This document shows, in pieces, positions 9,358 to 17,775 of a stretch of 64,000 nucleotides of DNA (within the stretch, counting starts at the first letter, position 1; the number at the start of each line of letters is the position of its first letter). Position numbers and translations under genes: made by a program. This stretch comes from Prochlorococcus sp. MIT 0604 (GTDB taxonomy: Bacteria > Cyanobacteriota > Cyanobacteriia > PCC-6307 > Cyanobiaceae): assembly GCF_000757845.1 (NCBI RefSeq), contig NZ_CP007753.1, positions 1,054,001 through 1,118,000 of the forward strand, read 5' to 3'. The notes beneath the pieces are model-generated. The model was not told the origin of the DNA. It saw only the letters and a program-made list of their open reading frames with translations, and searched no databases.

Positions 9358-9465
9358 ATGACTCCTGAAGCAGAACGTTTTAATGGTTGGGCAGCAATGT
9401 TAGGTTTCGTTGCAGCCGTAGGTGCTTACGTAACTACTGGACAAATTATTCCTGGTTGGTTCTAG
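9358..9465 (+). CDS. hli: high-light-inducible protein, 35-residue form
   Basis: Very short chlorophyll-binding-type protein of the Hli (Scp) family, which protects photosystems under stress in the thylakoid membrane. The peptide MTPEAERFNGWAAMLGFVAA has the family helix: Glu and Asn ligand positions of the ExxNxRxAMxGF motif are present, although the Arg position is Trp. It ends TTGQIIPGWF. Encoded alone, with its own terminator 25 nt downstream, which suggests an independent transcript. Confidence 0.87.
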   Translation: MTPEAERFNGWAAMLGFVAAVGAYVTTGQIIPGWF

Positions 9466-9490
9466 GACTTAATTTCAAACATTAAAATTT

Positions 9491-9531
9491 AGGGCTTTTT
9501 GAATTTTTTGTTCAAATTGCCCTTTTTTTTT
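9491..9531 (+). terminator. rho-independent terminator of the hli gene
   Basis: Hairpin with arms AGGGC...TTTTTGAA and TTCAAATTGCCCT followed by a run of eight or nine T. It lies 25 nt after the hli stop codon on the same strand. Confidence 0.8.
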
Positions 9532-9587
9532 GAGAATTGTTTTTAAAATTTAGATTTACCAAACTGATATATTTTATAGAGTTCAGA

Positions 9588-9728
9588 TTATTGCAATCCT
9601 TTAGATGAATTTTTTTCAATATCGTCTAAACATGTAGAACATAATAAATGTCCTTTTTTAATCCAAAATGTTTTAGTCGATCTTTCTATATCTCTTCGAC
9701 AAATTAAACATTTAAATATTGGAGTCAT
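9588..9728 (-). CDS. small two-CxxC (zinc-ribbon-like) protein
   Basis: A 46-residue product with two Cys pairs, KCLICRR near residue 7 and LLCSTCLDD near residue 30, separated by a basic and aromatic stretch (TKTFWIKKGH). This spacing is typical of a small zinc ribbon. No named family recognised. It stands alone between the hli terminator and the porin terminator, read in the opposite direction to hli. The ORF is intact with an ATG start, and the four Cys are the main reason to believe it is coding. Confidence 0.6.
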   Translation of the reverse strand: MTPIFKCLICRRDIERSTKTFWIKKGHLLCSTCLDDIEKNSSKGLQ

Positions 9729-9934
9729 ATTTTTAATAAATTAAAAAAATAATGCTATAAAGCCAATCTAGAGAAATACTTTCAACATGCAAATTAATTA
9801 TTTTAAATGTTGCAGGAAAATGTTTATGTAAATAACTTTAAGTATTACAAGAATTAAATACTTAAAAAAAATTAATTTTATAAAGATTCAAAATAAATAT
9901 TTTTGAAATTTGCCTTAAAAACTATATTCAAAAA

Positions 9935-9976
9935 TAAAAGACCCACCTTGGCGGCAGGCCTTTTATTTTATTGTGT
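9935..9976 (-). terminator. strong terminator after the porin gene, possibly bidirectional
   Basis: Reading the minus strand, arms AAAAGGCCTGCC and GGTGGGTCTTTT pair along 12 positions with some G-T wobbles around a GCCAA loop, flanked by T-runs on both sides. Position right after the porin stop supports a role in ending that transcript. Confidence 0.75.
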
Positions 9977-10001
9977 AGGATTTCTAAACTTAACTAGTTA
10001 T

Positions 10002-11096
10002 CTAGAAGCTGAAAGATGTTTTCAACATTAAACCAGTTTCATCAGTACCAGATTTTTCCTTGATGAACACTATTGGAGTAATTGTCATTCCATCATTCAT
10101 TGGATAGCTATAGAAAGCTTCATACATATAGTACTCAGTAGCACCGTCAGCAATGTGGCCATATGTACCTAAAGCAGCACCAAGTGTACCTGCTCCAACT
10201 TCATCCCACTGAAGTCCAACAAACCACTGAGAAGAATCAGTAGCGCCATCTACGCTTGCTGCTTCATAACCAGCACTTATTGATGGAATTGAACCTGCAC
10301 TATCAGGAGTGTAGTAAGCGTTGAAGGCAGTGTAACTAGTGTCATTAGCTGATTCATAATCTGAATAAGTTAGTGAAACACCGTAAGAATCGCCAGTATA
10401 AGTCACCTGGCCACCGAAGACATCCATACCTTCTTTAGTGAACAGACCCTTTGTACCAGCTCCTTCACCTTCATAACCTATTGCCGCTGTGAAACCATTT
10501 CCGAAATCATAACTAGCACCTGCAGCTGTACCTTTACCTGCAGCAAAAGCAGCACCTGAGTTACCGCAATCATCTAGCTGAATAGTAGGTCCACCATAAA
10601 CGCAAGCAGTGTTATAAAGTGTGCTTCCATCCATGCTGTCTCCAACGAAGACAGTTGTCTTGTCACCTAATGGGAATGTGTATGAAACACCATCAACCTT
10701 TAGAGTAGCTCCAGCATCATTTAGATCTAACTCATCTAAGTTTCCAGCATCAGCATTACCAGCGTCGATAGAAACATCTAGTGAATCTTCACCAGTAAAA
10801 CTTGTGTTTAAATCGATTTGGAATCCATAACCAGCTGTTACAGCTTCGTTACCAGAAAGACCATCAACTGTACCGATTGCCATGTCAACTGAGAATGATG
10901 CAGTTGTTGTTTCTGAGAATGAACCAGCTTCAAGATTGTTAAATCTTGCTTCTAAGCCATCTACACGGCTGTTTGTGACTGCAATTTCTTCTGCAGCATT
11001 AAAATCGCTAATTGTTACTTCGTTAGCTGTCGCAGACATAGGCGCAAGTAGGCCAAGTGTCGCAGGAGCCACGAGTAAGCTTTTAAAAAGCTTCAT
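10002..11096 (-). CDS. cyanobacterial outer-membrane porin
   Basis: Outer-membrane channel for small solutes. The 364-residue product starts with a signal peptide (MKLFKSLLVAPATLGLLAP, cleaved near SATA-NEV), then a short coiled coil (residues about 25-55, AVTNSRVDGLEARFNNLEAG), then a long beta-barrel part rich in Gly, Asp and Thr with alternating patterns, and ends in Phe (LMLKTSFSF) as beta-barrel proteins do. It lacks a full SLH domain, as in short Prochlorococcus porins. The frame is open 17 codons upstream, but only the start at 11096 gives a proper signal peptide. It is monocistronic with its own terminator, and codon use is richer in G and C, as expected for a highly expressed gene. 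Confidence 0.85.
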   Translation of the reverse strand: MKLFKSLLVAPATLGLLAPMSATANEVTISDFNAAEEIAVTNSRVDGLEARFNNLEAGSFSETTTASFSVDMAIGTVDGLSGNEAVTAGYGFQIDLNTSFTGEDSLDVSIDAGNADAGNLDELDLNDAGATLKVDGVSYTFPLGDKTTVFVGDSMDGSTLYNTACVYGGPTIQLDDCGNSGAAFAAGKGTAAGASYDFGNGFTAAIGYEGEGAGTKGLFTKEGMDVFGGQVTYTGDSYGVSLTYSDYESANDTSYTAFNAYYTPDSAGSIPSISAGYEAASVDGATDSSQWFVGLQWDEVGAGTLGAALGTYGHIADGATEYYMYEAFYSYPMNDGMTITPIVFIKEKSGTDETGLMLKTSFSF

Positions 11097-11255
11097 AAAT
11101 TTCCTCACACGAAATTTAAAGGACACCTCAAAATACTGTATATTCACTAACTAAATCAAGTATCTCTGAATACAAATTCAGGATTTTGTACCACTTTTTT
11201 TTTTGGCTATATAGCTAGTTGTTTATTTTAATTAATTTAGGTGGTGGATTATTAA

Positions 11256-11429
11256 TTAGGTATTAGGATTGATTTTTGATAATTTAAATGGAACTTTAGA
11301 AGTTTTATAATTTTTCTTTTTTGGGTTGTGCAATGAATCTACATACCATCCTGAGGCAAGTCTAGTGTCAATTTCTTCGTAATCTCTATTTTGGTTGAGC
11401 TTTTTTAGAGACTTTTTTTTGTAATCCAT
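11256..11429 (-). CDS. small basic hypothetical protein
   Basis: A 57-residue ORF starting MDYKKKSLKKLNQNRDYEEI and containing DTRLASGWYVDSLHNPKKK. It is Lys-rich, without hydrophobic segments. No family recognised. The order (basic, then a conserved-looking GWYVDS, then basic) and intact ATG-to-stop frame suggest a real gene, but there is no contextual support beyond its position upstream of the porin promoter region. Confidence 0.4.
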   Translation of the reverse strand: MDYKKKSLKKLNQNRDYEEIDTRLASGWYVDSLHNPKKKNYKTSKVPFKLSKINPNT

Positions 11430-11679
11430 TATCGCGGGAGAACTAAAAGAACTTTAGCAAAAACTAAAACAATTAACTTAAAATGTCCTTTAAATAATTT
11501 AATCACATATTTTATAAGTTTATGTGATTACTTAAATAAGGTTCATAAAAATTGCATTCATTAATTAATTGACAATCAAATCTATAGAAAAAAGAAAAAT
11601 AAAGGACTTTTTAACTCATTATTTGAAATTTTTAGCTAATTTAATCAAAAATTAATACACCTGAGGAGCACAAGGTCAA

Positions 11680-11784
11680 ATGACTCAACTGAATTTTATT
11701 TTAAACTCTCTTCCAAGAGACCTTCTTGAATTTTCTTTTTTCTGCATAGTTGGCTTTACCGCTGGTTCTATTGGGTTATTATAG
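11680..11784 (+). CDS. 34-residue hydrophobic peptide
   Basis: Short ORF starting MTQLNFILNSLPRDLLEFSF and ending FTAGSIGLL, mostly one predicted membrane helix. A purine-rich GAGGAGCA lies about 10 nt before the ATG and could serve as ribosome binding site. Many picocyanobacterial islands contain such one-helix peptides. Function unknown and coding status uncertain. Confidence 0.4.
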   Translation: MTQLNFILNSLPRDLLEFSFFCIVGFTAGSIGLL

Positions 11785-11969
11785 TTTTACTATTAGAAAT
11801 ACTGAACCTCATAAATATATTGTTTCCAGGTTAATTCTCTCGAACTATAAATTGCTCAGATTTTTTCCTAATCAAGAAATTTCTTACATAATTCCTGCTT
11901 GTAAATCTACCTAATTGTTTAAAAACTTTTGAAGTATGGGATAATAAATTAGATATTCTTCGAAATTAA

Positions 11970-13217
11970 TTGAAATTTAAAAAAGAAAAAATTTTTTATT
12001 ACTTTTTAGGGATAACTTCTTTTTTTATTATTCCTAACTCAGCCAATTCAAATCCGAGTAGCTATTTTGAGCAAAGACAACAATGTATTGAAAACCCTGA
12101 CTTCATTACTCCAATAACAAAAAAATTTAAATATTGCATTAGGGACAACGGAATAATAAAAAAATATGATGAATTTGATAATTTAGTTGAAATTGACCTA
12201 AAGCTTGATGTTTTGGTCGAAGAGAAAATCAAAAAAGATATGAAAAAAGGAATGAAGAATAAAAAGGTATGGAATCGTTTTAGAGAATTAACCGAGTACA
12301 AAGTAGATAATGAAGAACTTTTTAAATATTCATGTGAAGCGAAGAAGGAGAGAGGAAAGGCAATTTGCAAAAACAAAGCCCAGAAAAAGTTAGTTGGGAT
12401 TAGACCATACGGATTTTATTTAAAAAAAGGCTTAAAAGAAATTGAAAATAAAAAATGGGATAAATCTATTAAACTTTTTGATAAAGAAATTGAATATAAT
12501 AATAATCAAGAAGCTTTTGCATACAGGGGGTATTCAAAATTCAAATTAGAAGATTATTTAGGTTCTATTAAGGATTTAGGGGATGCTTTAAAAATTAATA
12601 AGTCTGATATATATTCTCTAAGTTTGAGAAGTAGGGCAAATTTTGCACTTGAAAACTATGATGAAGTTATTTTAGATTTAAATAAACTTATTACTTTAAT
12701 AGAATTCAAATCCGAGAAAGAAACTAATGAACTATTTAATAAAGAAATTAATCCGGTAGACCGTAACTATTACTATCTAAGAGGATTATCTAAAAGTGAA
12801 TTAGGGAAAACAAAAGGTGCTATAAAAGATTTTGATTTAGAAATAATTAATAATCCACTAAATGGAAATGCATATTTTCAAAAAGGCTTAGAAACATATT
12901 GGGTTGATAGAGAGAAGTCTTGCGAAAATTTGATAAAAGGTGTTTCATTAGGAGCGAAAGACTCAAGTTCAGATTTTTTAAAAGAGGCTCAAGAGTCAAA
13001 TACATTTTTGGATGAACTTTTCACTAGTAGTGATAAGTCTTTGATTAACGCATGCAAAAGCGCAAGCACAAGAAAAGCAGAAAATATTAAGCAAAACTAT
13101 GAATCAGAAAAGTTAAATATAGATATTAAGAACTTAATTCAAAAATATTATTTTTTAGTTCCTATCCCTTTATTAGTTATTGGCTACACCTTACTTAAGT
13201 ACAGATCAAGAGATTAA
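11970..13217 (+). CDS. secreted, membrane-anchored TPR protein
   Basis: Product of 415 residues. N-terminal signal or anchor segment (FYYFLGITSFFIIPNSANS), a basic charged region (about 80-150), then tetratricopeptide repeats from about 155 (DKSIKLFDKEIEYNNNQEAFAYRG, split over two helices, then YLGSIKDLGDALKINKSD and AIKDFDLEIINNPLNGNAYF). The C-terminus holds a second membrane helix (YYFLVPIPLLVIGYTLL) followed by KYRSRD. TPRs usually mediate protein contacts. The start is a TTG at 11970; no ATG fits the signal peptide. First of three plus-strand genes with short gaps. Confidence 0.65.
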   Translation: MKFKKEKIFYYFLGITSFFIIPNSANSNPSSYFEQRQQCIENPDFITPITKKFKYCIRDNGIIKKYDEFDNLVEIDLKLDVLVEEKIKKDMKKGMKNKKVWNRFRELTEYKVDNEELFKYSCEAKKERGKAICKNKAQKKLVGIRPYGFYLKKGLKEIENKKWDKSIKLFDKEIEYNNNQEAFAYRGYSKFKLEDYLGSIKDLGDALKINKSDIYSLSLRSRANFALENYDEVILDLNKLITLIEFKSEKETNELFNKEINPVDRNYYYLRGLSKSELGKTKGAIKDFDLEIINNPLNGNAYFQKGLETYWVDREKSCENLIKGVSLGAKDSSSDFLKEAQESNTFLDELFTSSDKSLINACKSASTRKAENIKQNYESEKLNIDIKNLIQKYYFLVPIPLLVIGYTLLKYRSRD

Positions 13218-13294
13218 TAAATTAATTCTTATGCTGAACCACACCACTAATGGTATATTCTAGATAATTATTTTAAATCAAATCTAATTAGAAA

Positions 13295-14260
13295 TTGGCT
13301 ATTCCAACAATAGAAAGCAAAAATACAGACAACTATTTGATTTGGAAACACCCAAATAGGAATTTAAGTATCGGCTCCCAAATAATAGTTAATGAAAGCG
13401 AGGAAGCTTTATTATTTGAAAATGGTCAATTATTGCATGTACTTAAAGCAGGCAAGCATAAAATTGATTCTGGTAATATTCCTGGACTGGATGGAATAAT
13501 AAGGAGATCTGTAGGGAATACTCCAGTAATAAAGATTGACACATGGTTTGTTAATAAGATTGTTTCTACTGACTATAAATGGGGCATTCAATTACAAGTT
13601 AAAGATAATACTCATCAGCTTTTAGTTCCTGTTGGTTCTTATGGATCAATATTACTTAAAATTCAAGATCCTGCTTCATTTGTCCTGCAAGTAGTTGGAA
13701 AAAATGAAAGATTGAAAAAAGAGGAATTGAAAAACTTTATTTTGCCATGCATCGAAAGGGGGTTAAAAGAATATATTGCTGAAAAAATAAAAGAAGGTAG
13801 TCTTGATATTTTTAGCATAGAGACAATTTTAGGAAAGGCATCTAACAATGTTAAAAATTCATTAAAGGCTGTTTTTGAGAAATATGGTTTAACAGTAGTA
13901 GAGTTTTTTGTTCAAGGCATTCAAGTTCAGGGAGAAAGTCCCGAATATAAAAAAATCAAAGAAAGTTTGGCTGATGCTGCCAGTCTAAAAATAAGAGCAA
14001 AAGCTGCTTCTGAAGCTAAAAGTTTTTACAAAGATAAAAAAGAAGTGGAAGATCTAAATAAATCAGTAGAGGGGGTGCAAAATCAAACAAAAGTCTCAAA
14101 AGATAGTGATATTAAAACCAATAAAAATCAATCAAAAAATTATCAAGGAGGAGAAAACCTCAAAGATAAACTAGAGTACTTAAGAGAGCTTCTAGATTCT
14201 GGTTTAATTACAAAAGCCGAATATGACAAAAAACGATTTAAATTATTAGACCAAATTTGA
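13295..14260 (+). CDS. SPFH/virion-core-like protein with C-terminal SHOCT motif
   Basis: The 321-residue product begins with a beta-rich part (residues 1-130: GSQIIVNESEEALLFENGQ, then VLKAGKHKID), as seen in SPFH-domain proteins of the YdjI/virion-core type. A helical stretch with FEKYGLTVVEFFVQGIQVQG and alanine-rich KIRAKAASEAKSF follows, then a polar linker, then a SHOCT-type ending (LEYLRELLDSGLITKAEYDKK). SPFH proteins organise membrane microdomains; SHOCT is a short oligomerisation motif. TTG at 13295 is the likely start. It lies 77 nt after the TPR gene. Confidence 0.68.
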   Translation: MAIPTIESKNTDNYLIWKHPNRNLSIGSQIIVNESEEALLFENGQLLHVLKAGKHKIDSGNIPGLDGIIRRSVGNTPVIKIDTWFVNKIVSTDYKWGIQLQVKDNTHQLLVPVGSYGSILLKIQDPASFVLQVVGKNERLKKEELKNFILPCIERGLKEYIAEKIKEGSLDIFSIETILGKASNNVKNSLKAVFEKYGLTVVEFFVQGIQVQGESPEYKKIKESLADAASLKIRAKAASEAKSFYKDKKEVEDLNKSVEGVQNQTKVSKDSDIKTNKNQSKNYQGGENLKDKLEYLRELLDSGLITKAEYDKKRFKLLDQI

Positions 14261-14284
14261 GTATGAAATTATCTTTTTAATCTC

Positions 14285-14965
14285 ATGAAAACTATCCAAT
14301 CTATACCCTTTGTATGGCTACCATTATTGAGTCTATGGACCATAATTTTTGTTCTATACAGAAATTTATCTGTAGATAATATTGAATTTTATATTCCTTT
14401 ATTAATCTATATACCCGTTTCATTTATTTTTTCTGCCCAGTACGGCCTCTTATTAAAGGATAAAAAAGAATTTTTATTTACAAAGCTAAGTAGCTCTACT
14501 TCTATCATCATATGTTTTTTGATTTCTACAATCTCAATATTTTATTTTATTTACGGCAAATTAGACCTTCAAAGATCCCTATTTTTTATAGTCTTTCCAC
14601 TAGTGGGAAATTTAATAATTAACGAGTTTATTTCCTTATCAAACAAAAAATTAGTTACGAATAAAAAGCAATGGGAAAAAAGAAATATTGAGATAGAAGA
14701 TGAACAAATAAAGAGATCGAAAGAAAATGCAACCTCGAGGGAAATATATTTGTCTTATAAAGGAGAATGGAAGACTTTTTTAAAAAAAGAGTTAAAAAAT
14801 ACTGACGAAAAGGATGAAAAATATATTTTGGAAATAAAAAGAATAATGGATATCGTTGAATACAGTTCTTACTTTAGAAATAGTGATTCTATTGAAGACT
14901 TAGAGGAAATTAAAAAATCAAAAGATTTAAATTTTATAAAAAAGATTTTTAAACAAATTAAGTAA
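14285..14965 (+). CDS. hypothetical membrane protein with charged cytoplasmic tail
   Basis: The 226-residue product has four predicted membrane helices in the first half (residues about 8-125) and a highly charged, helical C-terminal half (KKQWEKRNIEIEDEQIKRSK and onward). Not recognised. It starts 24 nt after the SPFH/SHOCT gene, so the two likely form an operon, and the product may assemble with that protein in the membrane. This functional link is an inference from spacing only. Confidence 0.55.
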   Translation: MKTIQSIPFVWLPLLSLWTIIFVLYRNLSVDNIEFYIPLLIYIPVSFIFSAQYGLLLKDKKEFLFTKLSSSTSIIICFLISTISIFYFIYGKLDLQRSLFFIVFPLVGNLIINEFISLSNKKLVTNKKQWEKRNIEIEDEQIKRSKENATSREIYLSYKGEWKTFLKKELKNTDEKDEKYILEIKRIMDIVEYSSYFRNSDSIEDLEEIKKSKDLNFIKKIFKQIK

Positions 14966-14988
14966 CTCTTTAAAACCTATTTAAATAG

Positions 14989-15600
14989 TTATTTATCTGT
15001 GTCTCCTACACAGAAAATTTTGTAATATGCATCCTTATGTGTGCCTTCTGATCTTCCAAAGTGAAACCCTGATCTAAGAGCCAGCATTCGATTTTCTCCT
15101 GAACCATGATGATCTTCGTGATCATATTCGTAATCGCCATATTTTTCATAAACGTTTGCCAACATTTCATTAGCATCTTCAATGGTAAAAGGGTATTTAG
15201 GATTAGTCGCCAACATAATACCTGCATAACAATCGGCTTGAAGTTCAACTTTAGTAATATTTTTTCTGCTCCTATCGGCTAAACTATCGACAGAATGTTG
15301 TATGTGATGAGCGTATTCATGTGCAGCTGTAAAAGCCAAAGATAAACCTTTATCTTTGTTATTTAAACAAATAAAATTTCTTGTTGGATAATAGGAGGGA
15401 GGTTCATCGCACCACTCCCATCTTACTTTTTTTGCTCCTACTCGTTTGCCAAATGTTTTAGATGCTTCTTGAATGATAATTTCAACAAGATTCTCAGAAT
15501 CATTAATATCAACAATCTCAGAGTAAGAAGGATTTCCAAGAAAAAAAGGTAATGAAAGGAAAGGTAATATTTTTTTTGCAATTGATAAATACATCACCAT
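14989..15600 (-). CDS. zinc-dependent neutral metallopeptidase-like protein
   Basis: The 203-residue product has a signal peptide (IAKKILPFLSLPFFLGNPSYS) and then the zinc protease motif HEYAHH at about residue 91, followed by ELQADCYAGIML, the third-ligand Glu motif found in YpfJ-type putative neutral zinc metallopeptidases. The C-terminal EDHHGSGENRMLALRSGFHFG is also typical of that family. It is probably exported. The ATG overlaps the stop of the upstream zinc-ribbon TPR gene (TAATG), so translation is coupled. Substrate unknown. Confidence 0.72.
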   Translation of the reverse strand: MVMYLSIAKKILPFLSLPFFLGNPSYSEIVDINDSENLVEIIIQEASKTFGKRVGAKKVRWEWCDEPPSYYPTRNFICLNNKDKGLSLAFTAAHEYAHHIQHSVDSLADRSRKNITKVELQADCYAGIMLATNPKYPFTIEDANEMLANVYEKYGDYEYDHEDHHGSGENRMLALRSGFHFGRSEGTHKDAYYKIFCVGDTDK

Positions 15601-16658
15601 TAATTGCAGGACTTCAGCATTGTTGCGTTGTAATCTGAAGCTTTCATTCTCCTTGCTTCTCTTACGTATCTACAACCAACTGGAAGTTTACCACTTTTGA
15701 TTGTAAAAATGCCTCTCCACCAAACAATATTTCCATTTTCTGGTTCAATCCTCTGAGCTACATCTAATAGTTTAAAAGCTTCAAACGGGTAAAGCATTCT
15801 TGAATATACAGTAGCTAAATCTAATAAATTTTGAACATTATTAGGTTCCAATCTGTTTAACATTTGCAAATCAGCCGCAGCTCCAGGTAAATCTCTAATT
15901 TCAGTCTTAGCTCTTAGCCACCCCCTAAAGTAATAATAATCAGAATCGTTTGGATTAATTGAAATTGCCCTAGAGTAATCAGCTAAAGCTCCATTAAAAT
16001 CTCCCATTAGTTTCTTTTCATAACCCCGAGAAAAGTAAAAATTCGACTTGTCTAATGATTTTATTTGTTTAACAGAATTTCTTCTAGAGATAAAGTTTAC
16101 TGTTTTAATACTTGGCCTGAAACCAATAGTCCCAGCAATTTTCATTCTAAAGGGCAAAGAATTTACTTCACTTCTCTTGACCGTTATTAATCCCTTTGAT
16201 GATGTATTGTCTTTCTTTGGTGCAATGGTAACTGATCTCTTAGGAACAACTGAGATTGGTTTTTGGATTTCCCGAATATCAATTTTCTCTCTTTTTGAAA
16301 TTTCTTGATTCAATAATTGAGGGATTATTTTAATAGTTTCTTTTATGCTTTCTTTTATAACGTCTTCTTCATAACTAGTTTCTGTTTTTGTAGGTGTGGG
16401 GATATTTTCAACTCTATTTCTCTGAAAAGAGGGATATCTAAAAATCAATAATACAAGTAATATGCTTCCTAAACCTGCTGGAATGATTATTGAAGAATTA
16501 AATCCTTTAGTTTGACTTACACTCTTGATATAGTGAACAGCCCTTGAAAAAATACCACCTGCAAAATATGATGCTCCACAAAATTCACAGTTATAATAAC
16601 CAGATCTTGGGGGATTCATGGGCGCCCCACATCTTAAACAGTTAGTAGTTCTATTCAT
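15600..16658 (-). CDS. zinc-ribbon, membrane-anchored TPR protein
   Basis: The 352-residue product starts with a zinc ribbon (CLRCGAPMNPP and YNCEFCGASYF, residues 8-33), then a membrane helix at about 50-70 (SSIIIPAGLGSILLVLLIF), a low-complexity linker rich in Thr, Lys and Ile, and TPR units from about 205 (FYFSRGYEKKLMGDFNGALA, DYSRAISINPNDSDYYYFRG, then further helices). Domain order suggests a cytoplasmic zinc ribbon with TPRs outside, or the reverse. It shares a 1-nt-offset stop/start overlap with the downstream metallopeptidase gene, suggesting a functional pair. Confidence 0.68.
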   Translation of the reverse strand: MNRTTNCLRCGAPMNPPRSGYYNCEFCGASYFAGGIFSRAVHYIKSVSQTKGFNSSIIIPAGLGSILLVLLIFRYPSFQRNRVENIPTPTKTETSYEEDVIKESIKETIKIIPQLLNQEISKREKIDIREIQKPISVVPKRSVTIAPKKDNTSSKGLITVKRSEVNSLPFRMKIAGTIGFRPSIKTVNFISRRNSVKQIKSLDKSNFYFSRGYEKKLMGDFNGALADYSRAISINPNDSDYYYFRGWLRAKTEIRDLPGAAADLQMLNRLEPNNVQNLLDLATVYSRMLYPFEAFKLLDVAQRIEPENGNIVWWRGIFTIKSGKLPVGCRYVREARRMKASDYNATMLKSCN

Positions 16659-16762
16659 TAGACAATCTTATAGTATTAAATCTTCAGTTATTGATTACAT
16701 TACAAGAGTATTAACCAATGTAGGCAAATTGGGTATTTTATTAGTAAGTCAAAAAATAATTT

Positions 16763-17284
16763 TCAAAAAGTTATAGATGATTCAACAGGAAAATTGAATT
16801 TTAATTTTCCTTCCAATTTCAATAACTCAATAACAACTACAATCCCCACAACTTCTTTATTATTACTTTCAAGAATATTCGAAACACAATTAACAGTTCC
16901 GCCAGTAGCTAATAAATCATCAACAATGGCATAAGAACTATATTTCTGTAGGGCTTTTTTTTGAATTGAAAGTGTATTTTCTCCATACTCTAAACTGTAG
17001 TTTTTTTCTACAAGTTCTCCTGGGAGCTTCCCAGGCTTTCTTGCTACAATCATTGGCTTTGAAGCTTGCAAAGAGATGGCAGAACCAAAAATAAAGCCTC
17101 TAGCATCTATGGAAATTATTGCATCAGCATTTTTTATAATTTGACTGGAAGACATATTTAAAATAAGTTCCTTGAATATTCTTGGTTCCTGAATAATTCC
17201 AAGAACATCTTTGAATTCAATACCTTTTTTTGGATAATCTTTATAAGTATCAATAAATTCTTTAAGACTATTCATTCTCCTCAT
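16763..17284 (-). CDS. apt: adenine phosphoribosyltransferase
   Basis: Apt converts adenine and PRPP to AMP in purine salvage. The product of about 170 residues carries DYPKKGIEFKDVLGII at the N-terminus, IDARGFIFGSAISLQ, MIVARKPGKLPGE and the PRPP-binding motif YAIVDDLLATGGTVNCVSNI. Length fits. The ATG at 17284 gives MRRMNSLKEF; the second ATG at 17275 is equally possible. It stands alone, flanked by a non-coding stretch on the upstream side. Confidence 0.92.
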   Translation of the reverse strand: MRRMNSLKEFIDTYKDYPKKGIEFKDVLGIIQEPRIFKELILNMSSSQIIKNADAIISIDARGFIFGSAISLQASKPMIVARKPGKLPGELVEKNYSLEYGENTLSIQKKALQKYSSYAIVDDLLATGGTVNCVSNILESNNKEVVGIVVVIELLKLEGKLKFNFPVESSITF

Positions 17285-17775
17285 TTATATAGTTAGTTTA
17301 ATGATCTATCGCTTAGCTCCTCAATTTTAGCTAAAAGTTATATTTTTTTCTAACTCCCCCAAAAGATTTCAATTAGAACTAAATCAAATAACTAAATAAA
17401 AAAATTGAGGTTGTAATTTAGATATTATGAACATCAAAAAAAATGCTTGCTAAAGCAATTACTAGAAAAGGGGGAAACTAAACCGAAAAACTAATAAAAT
17501 AAAAAAATTACTCATAAATTTTTCATTAATATAGCAATCCAACTTAGAGTTAAATATATCGGCAAGGATTAATAACAATAAAATCTTAAGACTTAGATTA
17601 TGTTGATCTTAAAGAGAAAGTTCCAAAAAGAGAGGGATTTTTTTTTGAAAAAAATTATTTAAATTTTTCAAGAAATTTAAATAATCAATATCCCTATAGA
17701 ATTAATTTCCCAATATTAACTTTTAATGCATAATAATGCTTAAGCCTGTACAAGCAAAATTAGAATATTGAGATA
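17285..17775. other. 490-nt gene-free region with a long imperfect palindrome
   Basis: No convincing ORF. Between about 17632 and 17697 an inverted repeat is centred on TTCAAG: ATTATTTAAATTT pairs with AAATTTAAATAAT, with outer parts AGGGAT/ATCCCT. It may act as a terminator or an RNA fold ahead of the glycosyltransferase operon. Confidence 0.45.
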
